Assembly (NCBI RefSeq): GCF_014699115.1
Contig: NZ_JACXAD010000004.1
Coordinates: 224,306 to 288,305, forward strand
Length of the DNA: 64,000 bases
Source of the DNA: Hymenobacter montanus
GTDB taxonomy: Bacteria > Bacteroidota > Bacteroidia > Cytophagales > Hymenobacteraceae
Direction of reading: 5' to 3'
Shown here: in pieces, positions 42,602-54,875 of the stretch
Layout of the letters: each line of letters starts with the position of its first letter
How positions within the stretch are numbered: the stretch's first letter is position 1
Notes under the pieces: model-generated
Database searches by the model: none
Seen by the model: the letters and a program-made list of their open reading frames with translations, nothing else
Told to the model about the DNA's origin: nothing
Translations under genes and position numbers: made by a program

Positions 42602-43393
42602 ATGAAGCTGCATTTTCATAAGTACCACGGCACCGGCAACGACTTCGTCATGATTGACGACCGCAGCCACGCCTTCGCCGAGGCCGACCAAGACCGGATT
42701 GCCCACCTATGCCAGCGTCGGTTCGGCATCGGGGCCGATGGCCTCATTCTGCTCCGCAACCGGCCCGATTATGATTTCGAGATGGTGTACTTCAACGCGG
42801 ATGGCCGGCCCAGCTCCATGTGCGGCAATGGCGGGCGGTGCACGGTGGCCTTTGCTAGCTTCTTGGGTTTGATCAGCAAGCGCACGTGCTTCTTAGCCGT
42901 AGATGGTCCTCACGAAGCCCGCGTCGAAGCAGACGGGACGGTACATCTGCGCATGCAGGACGTAGCCCGGCCCAAACCGGTTGGTAAGCACGATACCTTC
43001 CTCGACACCGGTTCGCCCCACCACGTGCGCTTCCTGCCTGCCGGCCTGGCCGAGCTAAACGTATTTGCCGAAGGGCGCACCCTGCGTTCCGGTCCGCTTT
43101 ACGGCGTCGCCGGCGCCAACATCAACTTCGTCCAGGTGCCCGCCAACCCGGCCGAGCCCTGGGCCGTGCGCACCTACGAGCGCGGGGTCGAGGACGAAAC
43201 CCTAAGCTGCGGCACGGGTGTGACCGCCGTCGCCCTGGCCGCCAGCGAGCGCGGGGCTACCTCACCGGTCCGGCTGAGCACGCCGGGTGGCCTGCTCGAG
43301 GTGTCGTTTCAACAGCGGGGCGATGGCGGATTCGAAAACGTGTGGTTGAGCGGCCCAACCAAGCAGGTTTTCAGCGGCGTAGTGAGCTACTGA
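42602..43393 (+). CDS. dapF: Diaminopimelate epimerase
   Basis: 263 residues; converts LL- to meso-diaminopimelate for lysine and peptidoglycan. Start MKLHFHKYHGTGNDFVMIDD is typical. The two catalytic cysteines are Cys74 in SMCGNGGRCTVAFA and Cys203 in LSCGTGVTAVAL. A GNAT gene follows 42 bases downstream on the same strand. Confidence 0.96.
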   Translation: MKLHFHKYHGTGNDFVMIDDRSHAFAEADQDRIAHLCQRRFGIGADGLILLRNRPDYDFEMVYFNADGRPSSMCGNGGRCTVAFASFLGLISKRTCFLAVDGPHEARVEADGTVHLRMQDVARPKPVGKHDTFLDTGSPHHVRFLPAGLAELNVFAEGRTLRSGPLYGVAGANINFVQVPANPAEPWAVRTYERGVEDETLSCGTGVTAVALAASERGATSPVRLSTPGGLLEVSFQQRGDGGFENVWLSGPTKQVFSGVVSY

Positions 43394-43435
43394 GTTGGTG
43401 GCCTGGCGAATAAGCCTGTTAAGCAGAGCAAGAGT

Positions 43436-43975
43436 ATGACCAAGTTACCCCGTCGCGCTGCCCCTCACCAACCAGGCGTTTACCTGCGCGCGCTCGAACC
43501 CGACGACCTGGAATTTCTCTTTGCCCTGGAGAACGACCCCAGTATCTGGGGCGTGTCGGATACGCTCGCGCCGGTGTCGCGCCACGCCCTACGTGAGTAT
43601 CTATCGCACGCCGCTACGGATTTCTACGTAGTTCGCCAGTTAAGGCTGGTGATTACTACTGAAATTAGTGACCTGCCGGTTGGGGTAGTGGACTTATTTG
43701 ATTATGATCCGCTGCACCAACGAGCGGGGGTTGGCATCACGGTGCTGGCGAGCCAGCGGCGGCACGGCTATGCCCGGCAAGCTCTGGAATTGATCAAGCA
43801 GCATGCCCGCGAGGTGCTGCGCTTGCACCAGCTGTATGCCACCGTAGGGGCAAATAACCGGCGCAGTCTGAGCCTGTTCCGGGCCGCCGGGTTCCGGCGG
43901 GTGGGTACCCGCCACGCCTGGCTGCGCACGGCCAGCGGTTGGGACAATGCCGTGGAGTGGCAGTGCCTGCTGTAG
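43436..43975 (+). CDS. GNAT-family N-acetyltransferase (RimJ-like)
   Basis: 179 residues. The layout resembles RimJ/RimL-type or SpeG-like acetyltransferases: VYLRALEPDDLEFLFALEND at the start, GVVDLFDYDPLHQRAGVGIT, and the CoA motif ASQRRHGYARQALELIKQHA with NNRRSLSLFRAAGFRRVG at the end. Substrate unknown. Downstream of dapF, possibly in one transcript. Confidence 0.88.
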   Translation: MTKLPRRAAPHQPGVYLRALEPDDLEFLFALENDPSIWGVSDTLAPVSRHALREYLSHAATDFYVVRQLRLVITTEISDLPVGVVDLFDYDPLHQRAGVGITVLASQRRHGYARQALELIKQHAREVLRLHQLYATVGANNRRSLSLFRAAGFRRVGTRHAWLRTASGWDNAVEWQCLL

Positions 43976-44169
43976 GCATTGGGGCGGGATAAAAACGGGT
44001 TTATGTATATGTGCTAAGGTTTTAATGGACCAGACCCGGAATAGGTAGCAAAATAAACGAAACCATATCCTTCTGGGAGCTGGGCTCGTATAGGGACATA
44101 AGCGCCCCGGTTTTCTATCCTATTGTTATTCCGGCGCGGCGCGAAACCATTATCTTCTTGCCATTTCCT

Positions 44170-45465
44170 ATGCCACCCTCATCGACGGTGGAAGCGCCCC
44201 TGCGTGCCTCCACCACCGCTGTCCGGCCCAGCGCATCAGCTGCCGCAACTCCTGCTCCTTACACCTTGCCCGACCTGGTTTGCTTTGCGCACTTGCATTG
44301 GGACTTTGTCTGGCAGCGCCCCCAACACTTGCTGTCGCGGTTTGCCCAGCAGGGCCGGGTATTTTACGTGGAGGAGGCCTTTTATCACGATGACGACCTG
44401 ATTGAGCCGCATATTGAAACAAAAGAACGCCAAAATGGAGTGAAGGTGGTGGTGGCGCACTTGCCCCAGCGCCTGCGCCACGACGAAAATGCCAGTGACC
44501 AAGTCCAATTTGAGTTGCTGAGCCAGTTTTTCCATCAGCAAAGCATCACTCAGTACGTTTTCTGGTACTATACGCCCATGGCCCTGGCGAAGTCGCGCCA
44601 GTTCCAGCCCGTGCTCACCGTGTACGACTGCATGGATGAGCTGGCCAACTTCAAGTTTGCCCACCCTGAGCTGAAAAGCCGCGAGCAGGAGCTCTTCCGA
44701 AAAGCCGACCTCGTGTTCACCGGGGGCCACACCCTGTACGAGGCCAAGCGCGAGCAGCACCCCGACGCCCACCCTTTCCCCAGCAGCATCGACAAGGACC
44801 ACTTCGGCCAGGCCCGCGGCCCGCTGGCCGAGCCCGCCGACCAGGCTGCTATTCCGCACCCGCGGGTAGGATTCTTCGGGGTGGTCGACGAGCGGCTGGA
44901 TATCGAGCTGCTGCGGGAGCTTTCCCAGAATCATCCCGAGTGGCAGTTCGTCATTATCGGGCCGGTGGTGAAGATTGACCCGGCCATTTTACCCCGGACC
45001 CCCAACGTTCATTACCTGGGGGGGAAAGACTACAAGGACCTGCCTGCCTATTTGAAGGGTTGGGAGGTCGCCACGCTGCTCTTCGCTGATAACGAAAGCA
45101 CTAAGTTTATTTCGCCCACCAAAACGCCGGAATACCTGGCGGCGGGCAACCCCGTAGTGAGCACCCCGATTCGCGACGTGGTGCGGCCCTACGGCGAGCT
45201 TAACCTCGTCCAGATTGCCGACAACGCCACTGATTTCGGCGCCGCCATTGCCCGGGCCCTCAACCAGCGCGATGACGCCGACTGGCGGCAGCGCACCGAC
45301 GATTACCTAGCTACCATCTCCTGGGATCAAACCTGGCAGGCCATGGTGGACCTCATGCAGCAGCGCCTGGCCACGAAAACGCCCGACGCCGCGACCACCA
45401 CGCTGGCTGGCCAACCGCTGGGCGACAAAGTGTCGGAAGTTGCGCTGCCCCTGGACCGGTTGTAA
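44170..45465 (+). CDS. Glycosyltransferase family 1-like protein
   Basis: 431 residues, predicted cytoplasmic, from the ATG at 44170 (a TTG four codons upstream is possible). After a low-complexity N-terminus come FAHLHWDFVWQRPQHLLSRF and a GT-B fold: VLTVYDCMDELANFKFAHPE, PHPRVGFFGVVDERLDIELL, NVHYLGGKDYKDLPAYL and the donor-site end FISPTKTPEYLAAGNPVVST. It is the first gene of a sugar cluster with glf, a GH1-like gene and an RmlD-like gene, so it may transfer a sugar such as galactofuranose. Confidence 0.88.
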   Translation: MPPSSTVEAPLRASTTAVRPSASAAATPAPYTLPDLVCFAHLHWDFVWQRPQHLLSRFAQQGRVFYVEEAFYHDDDLIEPHIETKERQNGVKVVVAHLPQRLRHDENASDQVQFELLSQFFHQQSITQYVFWYYTPMALAKSRQFQPVLTVYDCMDELANFKFAHPELKSREQELFRKADLVFTGGHTLYEAKREQHPDAHPFPSSIDKDHFGQARGPLAEPADQAAIPHPRVGFFGVVDERLDIELLRELSQNHPEWQFVIIGPVVKIDPAILPRTPNVHYLGGKDYKDLPAYLKGWEVATLLFADNESTKFISPTKTPEYLAAGNPVVSTPIRDVVRPYGELNLVQIADNATDFGAAIARALNQRDDADWRQRTDDYLATISWDQTWQAMVDLMQQRLATKTPDAATTTLAGQPLGDKVSEVALPLDRL

Positions 45466-45533
45466 TCCTGCCTACTTCATTTTTCATACTAATTCGCTAG
45501 TTCATCTTTTCCACCCTTCCATCCTTACGCATC

Positions 45534-46712
45534 ATGTTCGACTACCTCATCGTTGGGGCCGGTTTTGCCGGCAGCGTGCTAGCTGAGCGGCTCGCCACCC
45601 GCAGCAATAAAAAAGTCCTCATCATTGATAAGCGCAACCACATTGGGGGGAACGCTTACGACCATTATAACGAAGAGGGCATCCTGGTGCACAAATACGG
45701 CCCGCACATCTTTCATACCAACTCGAAGGAAGTATTCGATTACCTCGGCCACTTCACCGAGTGGCGCCCTTACGAACACCGCGTACTAGCCTCTGTCGAT
45801 GGCCAGCACGTGCCGATGCCTATCAACCTCGATACCATCAATAAGCTCTACGGCCTGAACCTGACCAGCTTCGAGCTCGACCAGTTCTTCGCCTCCGTCG
45901 CCGAAGATGTACCCGTTGTGCGAACCTCGGAAGATGTGGTCGTTAGTAAAGTGGGCCGGGAACTGTACAATAAATTCTTCAAGAACTACACCAATAAGCA
46001 GTGGGGCCTCGACCCCTCGCAACTCGATAAGTCGGTGACCAGCCGCGTGCCAACCCGGACCAACCGCGACGACCGCTACTTCACTGATACCTACCAGGCC
46101 ATGCCCCTGCACGGCTACACCCGGATGTTCGAGAAGATGCTCGACCACCCCAACATCAAGGTGATGCTCAACACCGACTACCACGAGGTGGTGGACTTCA
46201 TTCCGTTCAAAGAAATGATTTTCACCGGCCCGGTGGATGAGTATTTCGACTATAAGTTTGGCAAGCTGCCCTACCGCTCGCTGGAGTTCAAGCACGAAAC
46301 GCTGAACAAGGAAAAGCACCTCGCTGCGCCCGTGGTGAACTATCCCAACGAACATCCTTATACCCGCATCACCGAGTTTAAGGCCCTTACCGGCCAGGAC
46401 CATCCCAAAACGGCCATCGTGTACGAGTACCCGCAAGCTGAGGGCGACCCGTACTATCCGATTCCCATGGCCGAAAACGCGGAGCTGTACAACCAGTACA
46501 AGAAGCTGGCCGATGAAACGCCCAACGTGCACTTCGTGGGCCGCCTCGCCACCTACAAGTACTACAACATGGACCAGGTAGTGGCCCAGGCGCTCACGCT
46601 CTACCGCAAGCTCACCGACAAGGAAAACGCTGCGAAGCCCGTGCGTCCGGTTATCTCAGGTAGCACCTCTTTGGTTGAAAAACTGGTGAGCCGCTCACCC
46701 AAGCAGGAATAG
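45534..46712 (+). CDS. glf: UDP-galactopyranose mutase
   Basis: 392 residues; interconverts UDP-galactopyranose and UDP-galactofuranose. The FAD site is MFDYLIVGAGFAGSVLAERL; also seen are KRNHIGGNAYDHYNEEGILV, YGPHIFHTNSKEVFDYL, VSKVGRELYNKFFKNYTNKQ and NVHFVGRLATYKYYNMDQVV, all family signatures. It lies directly after the glycosyltransferase (68 bases), suggesting galactofuranose-containing surface glycans. A terminator-like hairpin follows at 46830. Confidence 0.96.
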   Translation: MFDYLIVGAGFAGSVLAERLATRSNKKVLIIDKRNHIGGNAYDHYNEEGILVHKYGPHIFHTNSKEVFDYLGHFTEWRPYEHRVLASVDGQHVPMPINLDTINKLYGLNLTSFELDQFFASVAEDVPVVRTSEDVVVSKVGRELYNKFFKNYTNKQWGLDPSQLDKSVTSRVPTRTNRDDRYFTDTYQAMPLHGYTRMFEKMLDHPNIKVMLNTDYHEVVDFIPFKEMIFTGPVDEYFDYKFGKLPYRSLEFKHETLNKEKHLAAPVVNYPNEHPYTRITEFKALTGQDHPKTAIVYEYPQAEGDPYYPIPMAENAELYNQYKKLADETPNVHFVGRLATYKYYNMDQVVAQALTLYRKLTDKENAAKPVRPVISGSTSLVEKLVSRSPKQE

Positions 46713-46829
46713 CACGGTGCCCCGGCGCGTACGCGGCCTTTGACTTACCGTTGCTTCAGGGAGTGTCCGCCGCGGCACATCCCACTCAAAGCGCACCGAG
46801 GATGCCCGCTGGCTCCTCCCACCGCATTC

Positions 46830-46866
46830 AACTGCCACCTCGTGCATTTGCATCGGGGTGGCAGTT
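46830..46866 (+). terminator. Hairpin after glf
   Basis: AACTGCCACCTCG (46830-46842) pairs with CGGGGTGGCAGTT (46854-46866) with one G-U pair and the loop TGCATTTGCAT. The remaining part of the 391-base gap (46713-47103) holds nothing else recognisable; no promoter box was found for the next gene. Confidence 0.65.
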
Positions 46867-47103
46867 TGATTTCAAGCCCAAATCAAGCCGGATGCTGCCG
46901 TGGTCATTTATTCGGTCGGCTATGCCAAAGCGACCCTCTTAGCCTACCTGCCTGATTTTTCTCACCTGCTCTTACTTGCGACTGTTCGGACCATTTCTCA
47001 GCCATGAGTTCCGTTGCGCTCGTATTGAAAGGGCAGTTTACTTTAAAGCTCGGGCCTAAGCTAAACGCTAACCTGGGCCATCGTTCCACTGACCAGCTTT
47101 ACT

Positions 47104-48489
47104 ATGAACCAACTAGATATCTGGGGCGGCATCGAATGCAGCCACTGCCGCGTGGGTGATACGTACTCCGATCAGCTCACCCGCAACGGCCACTGGCACC
47201 GCGTCGATGACCTTGATGCACTGGCCGACCTCGGCCTGAAAACCTTGCGTTATCCCTTACTCTGGGAGCACACCGCCCCCGATAGTCCGGAAACCTGCGC
47301 CTGGACCTGGCCCGATGAGCGCCTGCCCCGCCTGCGCGAGCTCGGCATCAACCCGATAATTGGTTTGGTGCACCACGGCAGCGGCCCCCGTTACACTGCC
47401 CTGAACCAAGACAACTTTGCTACCGGCCTGGCCCGGCACGCGGCCAACGTGGCTCGTCGTTACCCCTGGCTCACTCACTTTACCCCGGTAAATGAGCCCC
47501 TGACTACCGCCCGCTTTAGCGCCCTCTACGGCCATTGGTACCCGCACACCGCTGACGACCACAACTTCGTGCGGGCCTTGCTCAACCAGCTCGAAGCCAC
47601 CCGGCTGTCGATGAAGGCTATCCGGGAAATCATTCCCCACGCCCAGCTGGTGCAAACCGAGGACTTAGCTCAGGTGCACAGCACCCCGGCCCTGCGCTAC
47701 CAAGCCGACTTCGAAAACCATCGTCGCTGGCTCAGCTTCGATATTCTCTGCGGCAAGGTTACGCCCGCACATCCGTTTTGGAATTATCTGTGCCAGCACG
47801 GGGCCACCGAGGCCGAGCTGCAAACCTGGCTCGACGATCCCTGCCCGCCCCAGGTAATGGGCCTCAACCACTACCTCACCAGCGAACGGTTTCTGGACGA
47901 AGACCTGGGCAGCTACTGGCCCTGCCACGCCGCCAGCAACCACCGCCAGCGCTACGCCGACGTAGAAGCCGTGCGGGTTGGTGGTGGCGTGCAGCTGGCG
48001 GGCGTCACGAGCCTCTTGCTGCAAGCCTGGCAGCGCTACCACCTGCCGCTGGCCATCACCGAGGCCCACCTCAACTGCACCCGCGAGGAGCAGGTGCGCT
48101 GGCTGAACTACGTGTGGGAAGCAGCCCACGCAGCCCGCCGGCAGGGGGCCGACGTGTGCGCCGTTACCGCGTGGTCGCTGTTTGGCGCCTACGACTGGGA
48201 CAGCCTGCTCACCCGGGCCGCCAACAGCTACGAGACCGGGGTTTTTGACGTGCGCAGCGGCCAGCTGCGGCCTACGCTTCTGGCCCGGCTGGTGCGTTCG
48301 CTGGCCCAGGGCCAGCCGTTCGAGCACCCGGTGCTGCAAAGCCGGGGCTGGTGGCAGCGCCCGGAGCGGATTCAGTTTCAGCCCAGTGTCGCGCCCGCTC
48401 GGCCGCAGCTGCTCAAAGCCATTACGCCCCGGGTAAAAGCCCGCTACGCAACTCATCACGACGAAGAAAACCTCGAATATGCGGCCTGA
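47104..48489 (+). CDS. Glycoside hydrolase family 1-like protein
   Basis: 461 residues with a TIM-barrel pattern of GH1 beta-glycosidases: MNQLDIWGGIECSHCRVGD, LKTLRYPLLWEH, the acid/base Glu131 in FTPVNEPLTTARFSALYG and a likely nucleophile Glu320 in LPLAITEAHLNC. The sequence is more distant than true beta-glucosidases, and there is no signal peptide, so an intracellular sugar-related or even non-hydrolytic role is possible. Its last codons overlap the next gene by 11 bases, so the two form one transcript. Confidence 0.8.
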   Translation: MNQLDIWGGIECSHCRVGDTYSDQLTRNGHWHRVDDLDALADLGLKTLRYPLLWEHTAPDSPETCAWTWPDERLPRLRELGINPIIGLVHHGSGPRYTALNQDNFATGLARHAANVARRYPWLTHFTPVNEPLTTARFSALYGHWYPHTADDHNFVRALLNQLEATRLSMKAIREIIPHAQLVQTEDLAQVHSTPALRYQADFENHRRWLSFDILCGKVTPAHPFWNYLCQHGATEAELQTWLDDPCPPQVMGLNHYLTSERFLDEDLGSYWPCHAASNHRQRYADVEAVRVGGGVQLAGVTSLLLQAWQRYHLPLAITEAHLNCTREEQVRWLNYVWEAAHAARRQGADVCAVTAWSLFGAYDWDSLLTRAANSYETGVFDVRSGQLRPTLLARLVRSLAQGQPFEHPVLQSRGWWQRPERIQFQPSVAPARPQLLKAITPRVKARYATHHDEENLEYAA

Positions 48490-49378
48490 TTTTGTGCTCG
48501 AACACATTCCGGAGCGGGCCATTCGGCCCCTGCTCATCGCAGGGGCGTATGGTACGCTAGGCCGGGCGTTGGGCCGGGTGTGCCACACCCGGGGTCTGGT
48601 CACGGTGGCCCTGGGGCGGAACCAGCTCGATATCAGCATCCCGGCCTCGGTGGAACATGCCCTAGCCGCGCACCGCCCCTGGGCCGTGGTGAACGCGGCC
48701 GGGTACGTGCGGGTAGACGAGGCCGAAGCCGACGAGGCGCGCTGCTTTCGGGAGAATGCCACTGGCCCGGCCGTGCTGGCCGCCGCCTGCGCCGCCCGCG
48801 CCCTGCCATTGCTGACCTTCTCCTCGGACCTGGTCTTCGACGGCCAGCAGGCGGAGCCCTACGGCGAGTCGTCGGCACCGCGGCCGCTGAATGTGTACGG
48901 GCGCAGCAAGCTGGCCGGTGAGCAGCAGGTGCTGGCGGCGCACCCGGGGGCGCTGGTGGTGCGCACCAGCGCCTTTTTCAGCGGCTGGGACGAGTTCAAC
49001 TTCGTGTATTTTGCCTTGCAGGCGGCCCGGGGCGGGCAGCGCTTCGAGGCGGCGTCGGACGTGCGCATCTCGCCCACGTACGTGCCCGACCTGGTCAACA
49101 CGTCGCTGGACTTGTTGCTGGACGAGGCGGCTGGCATCTGGCACGTGGCCAACCAGGGCGCCTGCACCTGGGCCGAGCTGGCCCGTGCCAGCGTGGAGCG
49201 CGCCGGCTTCTCGGCCGACTTGGTGGTGCCGCGCCCCATGGCCGACTTCGGCCTGGCGGCGGCGCGTCCGCCCCAGAGCGTGCTGGTTAGTGAGCGGGGG
49301 ATCGTGCTGCCCCCCCTGGAGCACGCCCTGGGCCGGTGCTTGGCCGAGATGGAACGACACCCGGTTTTGCGAGATTGA
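48479..49378 (+). CDS. RmlD-like NAD(P)-dependent sugar-nucleotide reductase
   Basis: 299 residues of the extended SDR fold. The dinucleotide site is LLIAGAYGTLGRALG, with VVNAAGYVRVDEAEADE, TFSSDLVFDGQQAEPYGESS and the catalytic Tyr-x-x-x-Lys in NVYGRSKLAGEQQVL; these match the RmlD/dTDP-4-dehydrorhamnose reductase group. The substrate is uncertain. It overlaps the GH1-like gene by 11 bases and ends the sugar cluster. Confidence 0.85.
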   Translation: MRPDFVLEHIPERAIRPLLIAGAYGTLGRALGRVCHTRGLVTVALGRNQLDISIPASVEHALAAHRPWAVVNAAGYVRVDEAEADEARCFRENATGPAVLAAACAARALPLLTFSSDLVFDGQQAEPYGESSAPRPLNVYGRSKLAGEQQVLAAHPGALVVRTSAFFSGWDEFNFVYFALQAARGGQRFEAASDVRISPTYVPDLVNTSLDLLLDEAAGIWHVANQGACTWAELARASVERAGFSADLVVPRPMADFGLAAARPPQSVLVSERGIVLPPLEHALGRCLAEMERHPVLRD

Positions 49379-49447
49379 TTTTTGGTTTGACGCCCGCTTC
49401 TTAGCGTTGGACCAAGCCGCGCCTAAACAGTACGCAATGAGTACTGG

Positions 49448-49489
49448 AACCCGTTCTCGGCCCTGTCAGGGTGTCGGGGTTTTTGTTTT
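49448..49489 (+). terminator. Terminator after the sugar cluster
   Basis: AACCCG and CGGGGTT can pair across an inner CCCTG-T-CAGGG stem, followed by TTTTTGTTTT. It has the form of a Rho-independent terminator between the RmlD-like gene and secA. Confidence 0.55.
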
Positions 49490-49514
49490 GGGATGGTTTT
49501 AGCGGAAGGCTCCG

Positions 49515-49522
49515 TAAATTTG
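49515..49522 (+). promoter_or_regulatory. Bacteroidota -7 box of secA
   Basis: TAAATTTG matches TAnnTTTG exactly, 37 bases before the secA ATG and after the terminator. A TTG (49488-49490) lies 24 bases upstream, slightly long for the -33 element. Confidence 0.6.
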
Positions 49523-49559
49523 GGGTGCGCTCTGGCGCTATTCGCTAAAATACTACCTG

Positions 49560-52961
<3,402 letters not shown>

Positions 52962-52977
52962 CCTGGAAGCATAGATT

Positions 52978-53016
52978 AAAAAAAGGCTGCTTTCCCAAGG
53001 GAAGGCAGCCTTTTTT
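52978..53016. terminator. Bidirectional terminator between secA and the convergent module
   Basis: AAAAAAAGGCTGC (52978-52990) pairs with GCAGCCTTTTTT (53005-53016), with A and T runs on both sides, so it can end both the secA transcript and the minus-strand ATPase/Toprim-like transcript, whose last stop is at 53023. Confidence 0.85.
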
Positions 53017-53022
53017 GTGTCA

Positions 53023-53586
53023 TTATTGCTGTCTCCAAAGCCGACTGTTGGTGTCCATAATCTCGGCCACAAACTGGGCCAAGTCGCGGTAGGCAGCGGG
53101 TTGGGCCTGCTTGATGGCGCGCAGCAAGCGAATCAGTTTTGGGTTGTCCTCGGCACTTTCGTCTTTCATTACATCGATGAAGGTAGCCAGGGCAGTAGGT
53201 AAGCCAAAATGGGCTAGGTCGAGCCCGGCGGCGTGAGCGGCTTCGAAAATCCAGGTGTCGCAGGCGGGTTCCAGCACTATGAGGTAGTGGGAGGGGTGCT
53301 GCGGGTCTTGGTAGATGCAGTAGCGGCAATCGGGGCCGGTGCGGGCAGCAATCGGGGCAGAACGGGCGAAAAGCCGCAGGTAGGTAATGGCTTCGAACTT
53401 CTTGTCCTTGTCCACCATACCTACCACAAAGCGGACATTGCCTGATTCGGCTTGGTGGCGCAAGATGTTGGCTACTTTCGAGATGCCGTGCTGATGATTG
53501 ATAAAGCTGAGACGGTGGGCAAGCAAGGTACGGGTGAGGGCCGTGTCTACGTGGCACTCGGGCACGAACATGACGTTTTCAGGCAT
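53023..53586 (-). CDS. Small Toprim-like protein, partner of the adjacent ATPase
   Basis: 187 residues I could not assign to a named family. Two spots look like a Toprim metal site: Glu10 and Asp14 in MFVPECHVDTALTRTLL, and Asp59-x-Asp61 in RFVVGMVDKDKKF, placed as in OLD-type and RloB/DUF4435-like nucleases. The rest is helical (TALATFIDVMKDESAEDNPK) with two Cys in PDCRYCIYQD. Its start overlaps the end of the ATPase gene by 8 bases, so it is translationally coupled. An ATPase plus Toprim pair resembles known defence systems; function is inferred. Confidence 0.45.
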   Translation of the reverse strand: MPENVMFVPECHVDTALTRTLLAHRLSFINHQHGISKVANILRHQAESGNVRFVVGMVDKDKKFEAITYLRLFARSAPIAARTGPDCRYCIYQDPQHPSHYLIVLEPACDTWIFEAAHAAGLDLAHFGLPTALATFIDVMKDESAEDNPKLIRLLRAIKQAQPAAYRDLAQFVAEIMDTNSRLWRQQ

Positions 53587-54748
53587 CGGCCGTGCCGGTT
53601 GTGAACCGCTTCATGTTGTAGAACACATCGATGCTGTCGTTGCGGATGCTGCGGATTTCCTCGTCGCTGAGCTGGTGGACTTTGGTTTGGTGGTCTTCGT
53701 AGTACGCCGCGAATATGGCTAACTCACCCACCTGCTCATCGTCAGTGAGCATAGTCTCTAGTATCTCCGTGATAAGGTAGGGACTGTGCGTATCAATGAA
53801 AAACTGGTTGTTCCGGCTCTCCACGATGCGCCGGCCCAACTTCGAAACGTACACCGGAAAAGAATGTGCCTCGGGCTCTTCGAACAGGAGCACGGCGTCG
53901 TCGTTGCTCTCAATTGCGGCTAGGTAGAAAATAATGCGTTGTAGGGTATCGGCTACGCTAGAATAGGGGTAGGAGTAGGTAATGCCGTCCTGGTCCTTGA
54001 TGATTTCAATGCGGCGCTCATCCATCCGAAGCTGGAGCTTTTGGTTATATCGGGCAAACAAGGCAGTAATTTCTTTGCGCAGCTTCGAATGCGTCTGAAT
54101 AATTTCAATCAGATTAGAACCGCTAGGAGGAGTTAATGAACTGCTTCCGTGGTCTTCATCGACTTTGTTCTTTTGGAAAGAAAATGCTAATGGTGGCTCT
54201 TTTAATACGTAGTCGGCAAGCAATAAAAGTCGTTCTCCGTTTATACTGAAATTTGCATTGTCACCGAATTGAGTATTGATAAAATATTCAGGTATTACAC
54301 CATCAAAAGTGCGCTTGTTGAATTTGCCACCCAACGTATTGCGCATCATGTAGTGCTCTCCCTTGCCAACAGCGCTATTCTTCGGCTTATTTACTACTGA
54401 CCCTGCTACCTCTTCATAAAATTCAATGTTGCAGAAAAGGTATTGAAATAGTTTTTCCTCCTTTTCGAATACCAAAATCGCTACATCCTTATCCGTTTCT
54501 ACCTTAATAGTATTCGCCACCAAATTATCATAAAACAGCTGCCGCGGCTCTTCATACCGAATGAAGCTGCCCATGAACTTCTCGGTCTGCTCGTAGGTGA
54601 TACCACCCAGCAGGCTCATGGCCTCCAGCAGATTCGACTTGCCCACGTTCGGCTCGCCGATAATCAGGTTTACCCGCCGGGGGTGGAGCGTCACATCCTT
54701 GATGGACTTGAAATTTTGGATGCGCAGAAATTTGATGGCATTTTCCAT
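53579..54748 (-). CDS. RecF/OLD-like AAA (ABC-type) ATPase
   Basis: 389 residues. Walker A is Gly31-Ser38 in LIIGEPNVGKSNLLEAMSLL, preceded by FLRIQNFKSIKDVTL. Walker B and its Glu are in DDAVLLFEEPEAHSFP, and the switch His is in NNQFFIDTHSPYLITEI: the pattern of SMC/RecF-like ATPases with a large central insert (about residues 90-260), which is more A/T-rich than the ends. The ATG at 54748 is preferred, since a -7 box lies 18 bases upstream; a start at 54829 would cover it. It sits between secA and deoC with the Toprim-like gene directly downstream. Confidence 0.85.
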   Translation of the reverse strand: MENAIKFLRIQNFKSIKDVTLHPRRVNLIIGEPNVGKSNLLEAMSLLGGITYEQTEKFMGSFIRYEEPRQLFYDNLVANTIKVETDKDVAILVFEKEEKLFQYLFCNIEFYEEVAGSVVNKPKNSAVGKGEHYMMRNTLGGKFNKRTFDGVIPEYFINTQFGDNANFSINGERLLLLADYVLKEPPLAFSFQKNKVDEDHGSSSLTPPSGSNLIEIIQTHSKLRKEITALFARYNQKLQLRMDERRIEIIKDQDGITYSYPYSSVADTLQRIIFYLAAIESNDDAVLLFEEPEAHSFPVYVSKLGRRIVESRNNQFFIDTHSPYLITEILETMLTDDEQVGELAIFAAYYEDHQTKVHQLSDEEIRSIRNDSIDVFYNMKRFTTGTADA

Positions 54749-54765
54749 AGTCAACGGGCTTACCT

Positions 54766-54773
54766 CAAAAGTA
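54766..54773 (-). promoter_or_regulatory. -7 box of the ATPase/Toprim-like module
   Basis: Minus-strand TACTTTTG fits TAnnTTTG, 18 bases before the ATPase ATG. The two-gene module thus has its own promoter, divergent from deoC. Confidence 0.55.
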
Positions 54774-54863
54774 CGGGCAAAACTTGCGGAGGGCTTCCGC
54801 CGTTTCCCAAACGCTTTCCGAACTCTCACTTCGTATGTGGAGCCGGAGGGTCGTATTCCCCGC

Positions 54864-54871
54864 TACCTTTG
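54864..54871 (+). promoter_or_regulatory. -7 box of deoC (leaderless transcript)
   Basis: TACCTTTG is an exact TAnnTTTG match only four bases before the deoC ATG at 54876, which implies a transcript with practically no leader. It rules out longer upstream starts of that reading frame. Confidence 0.6.
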
Positions 54872-54875
54872 CTCC

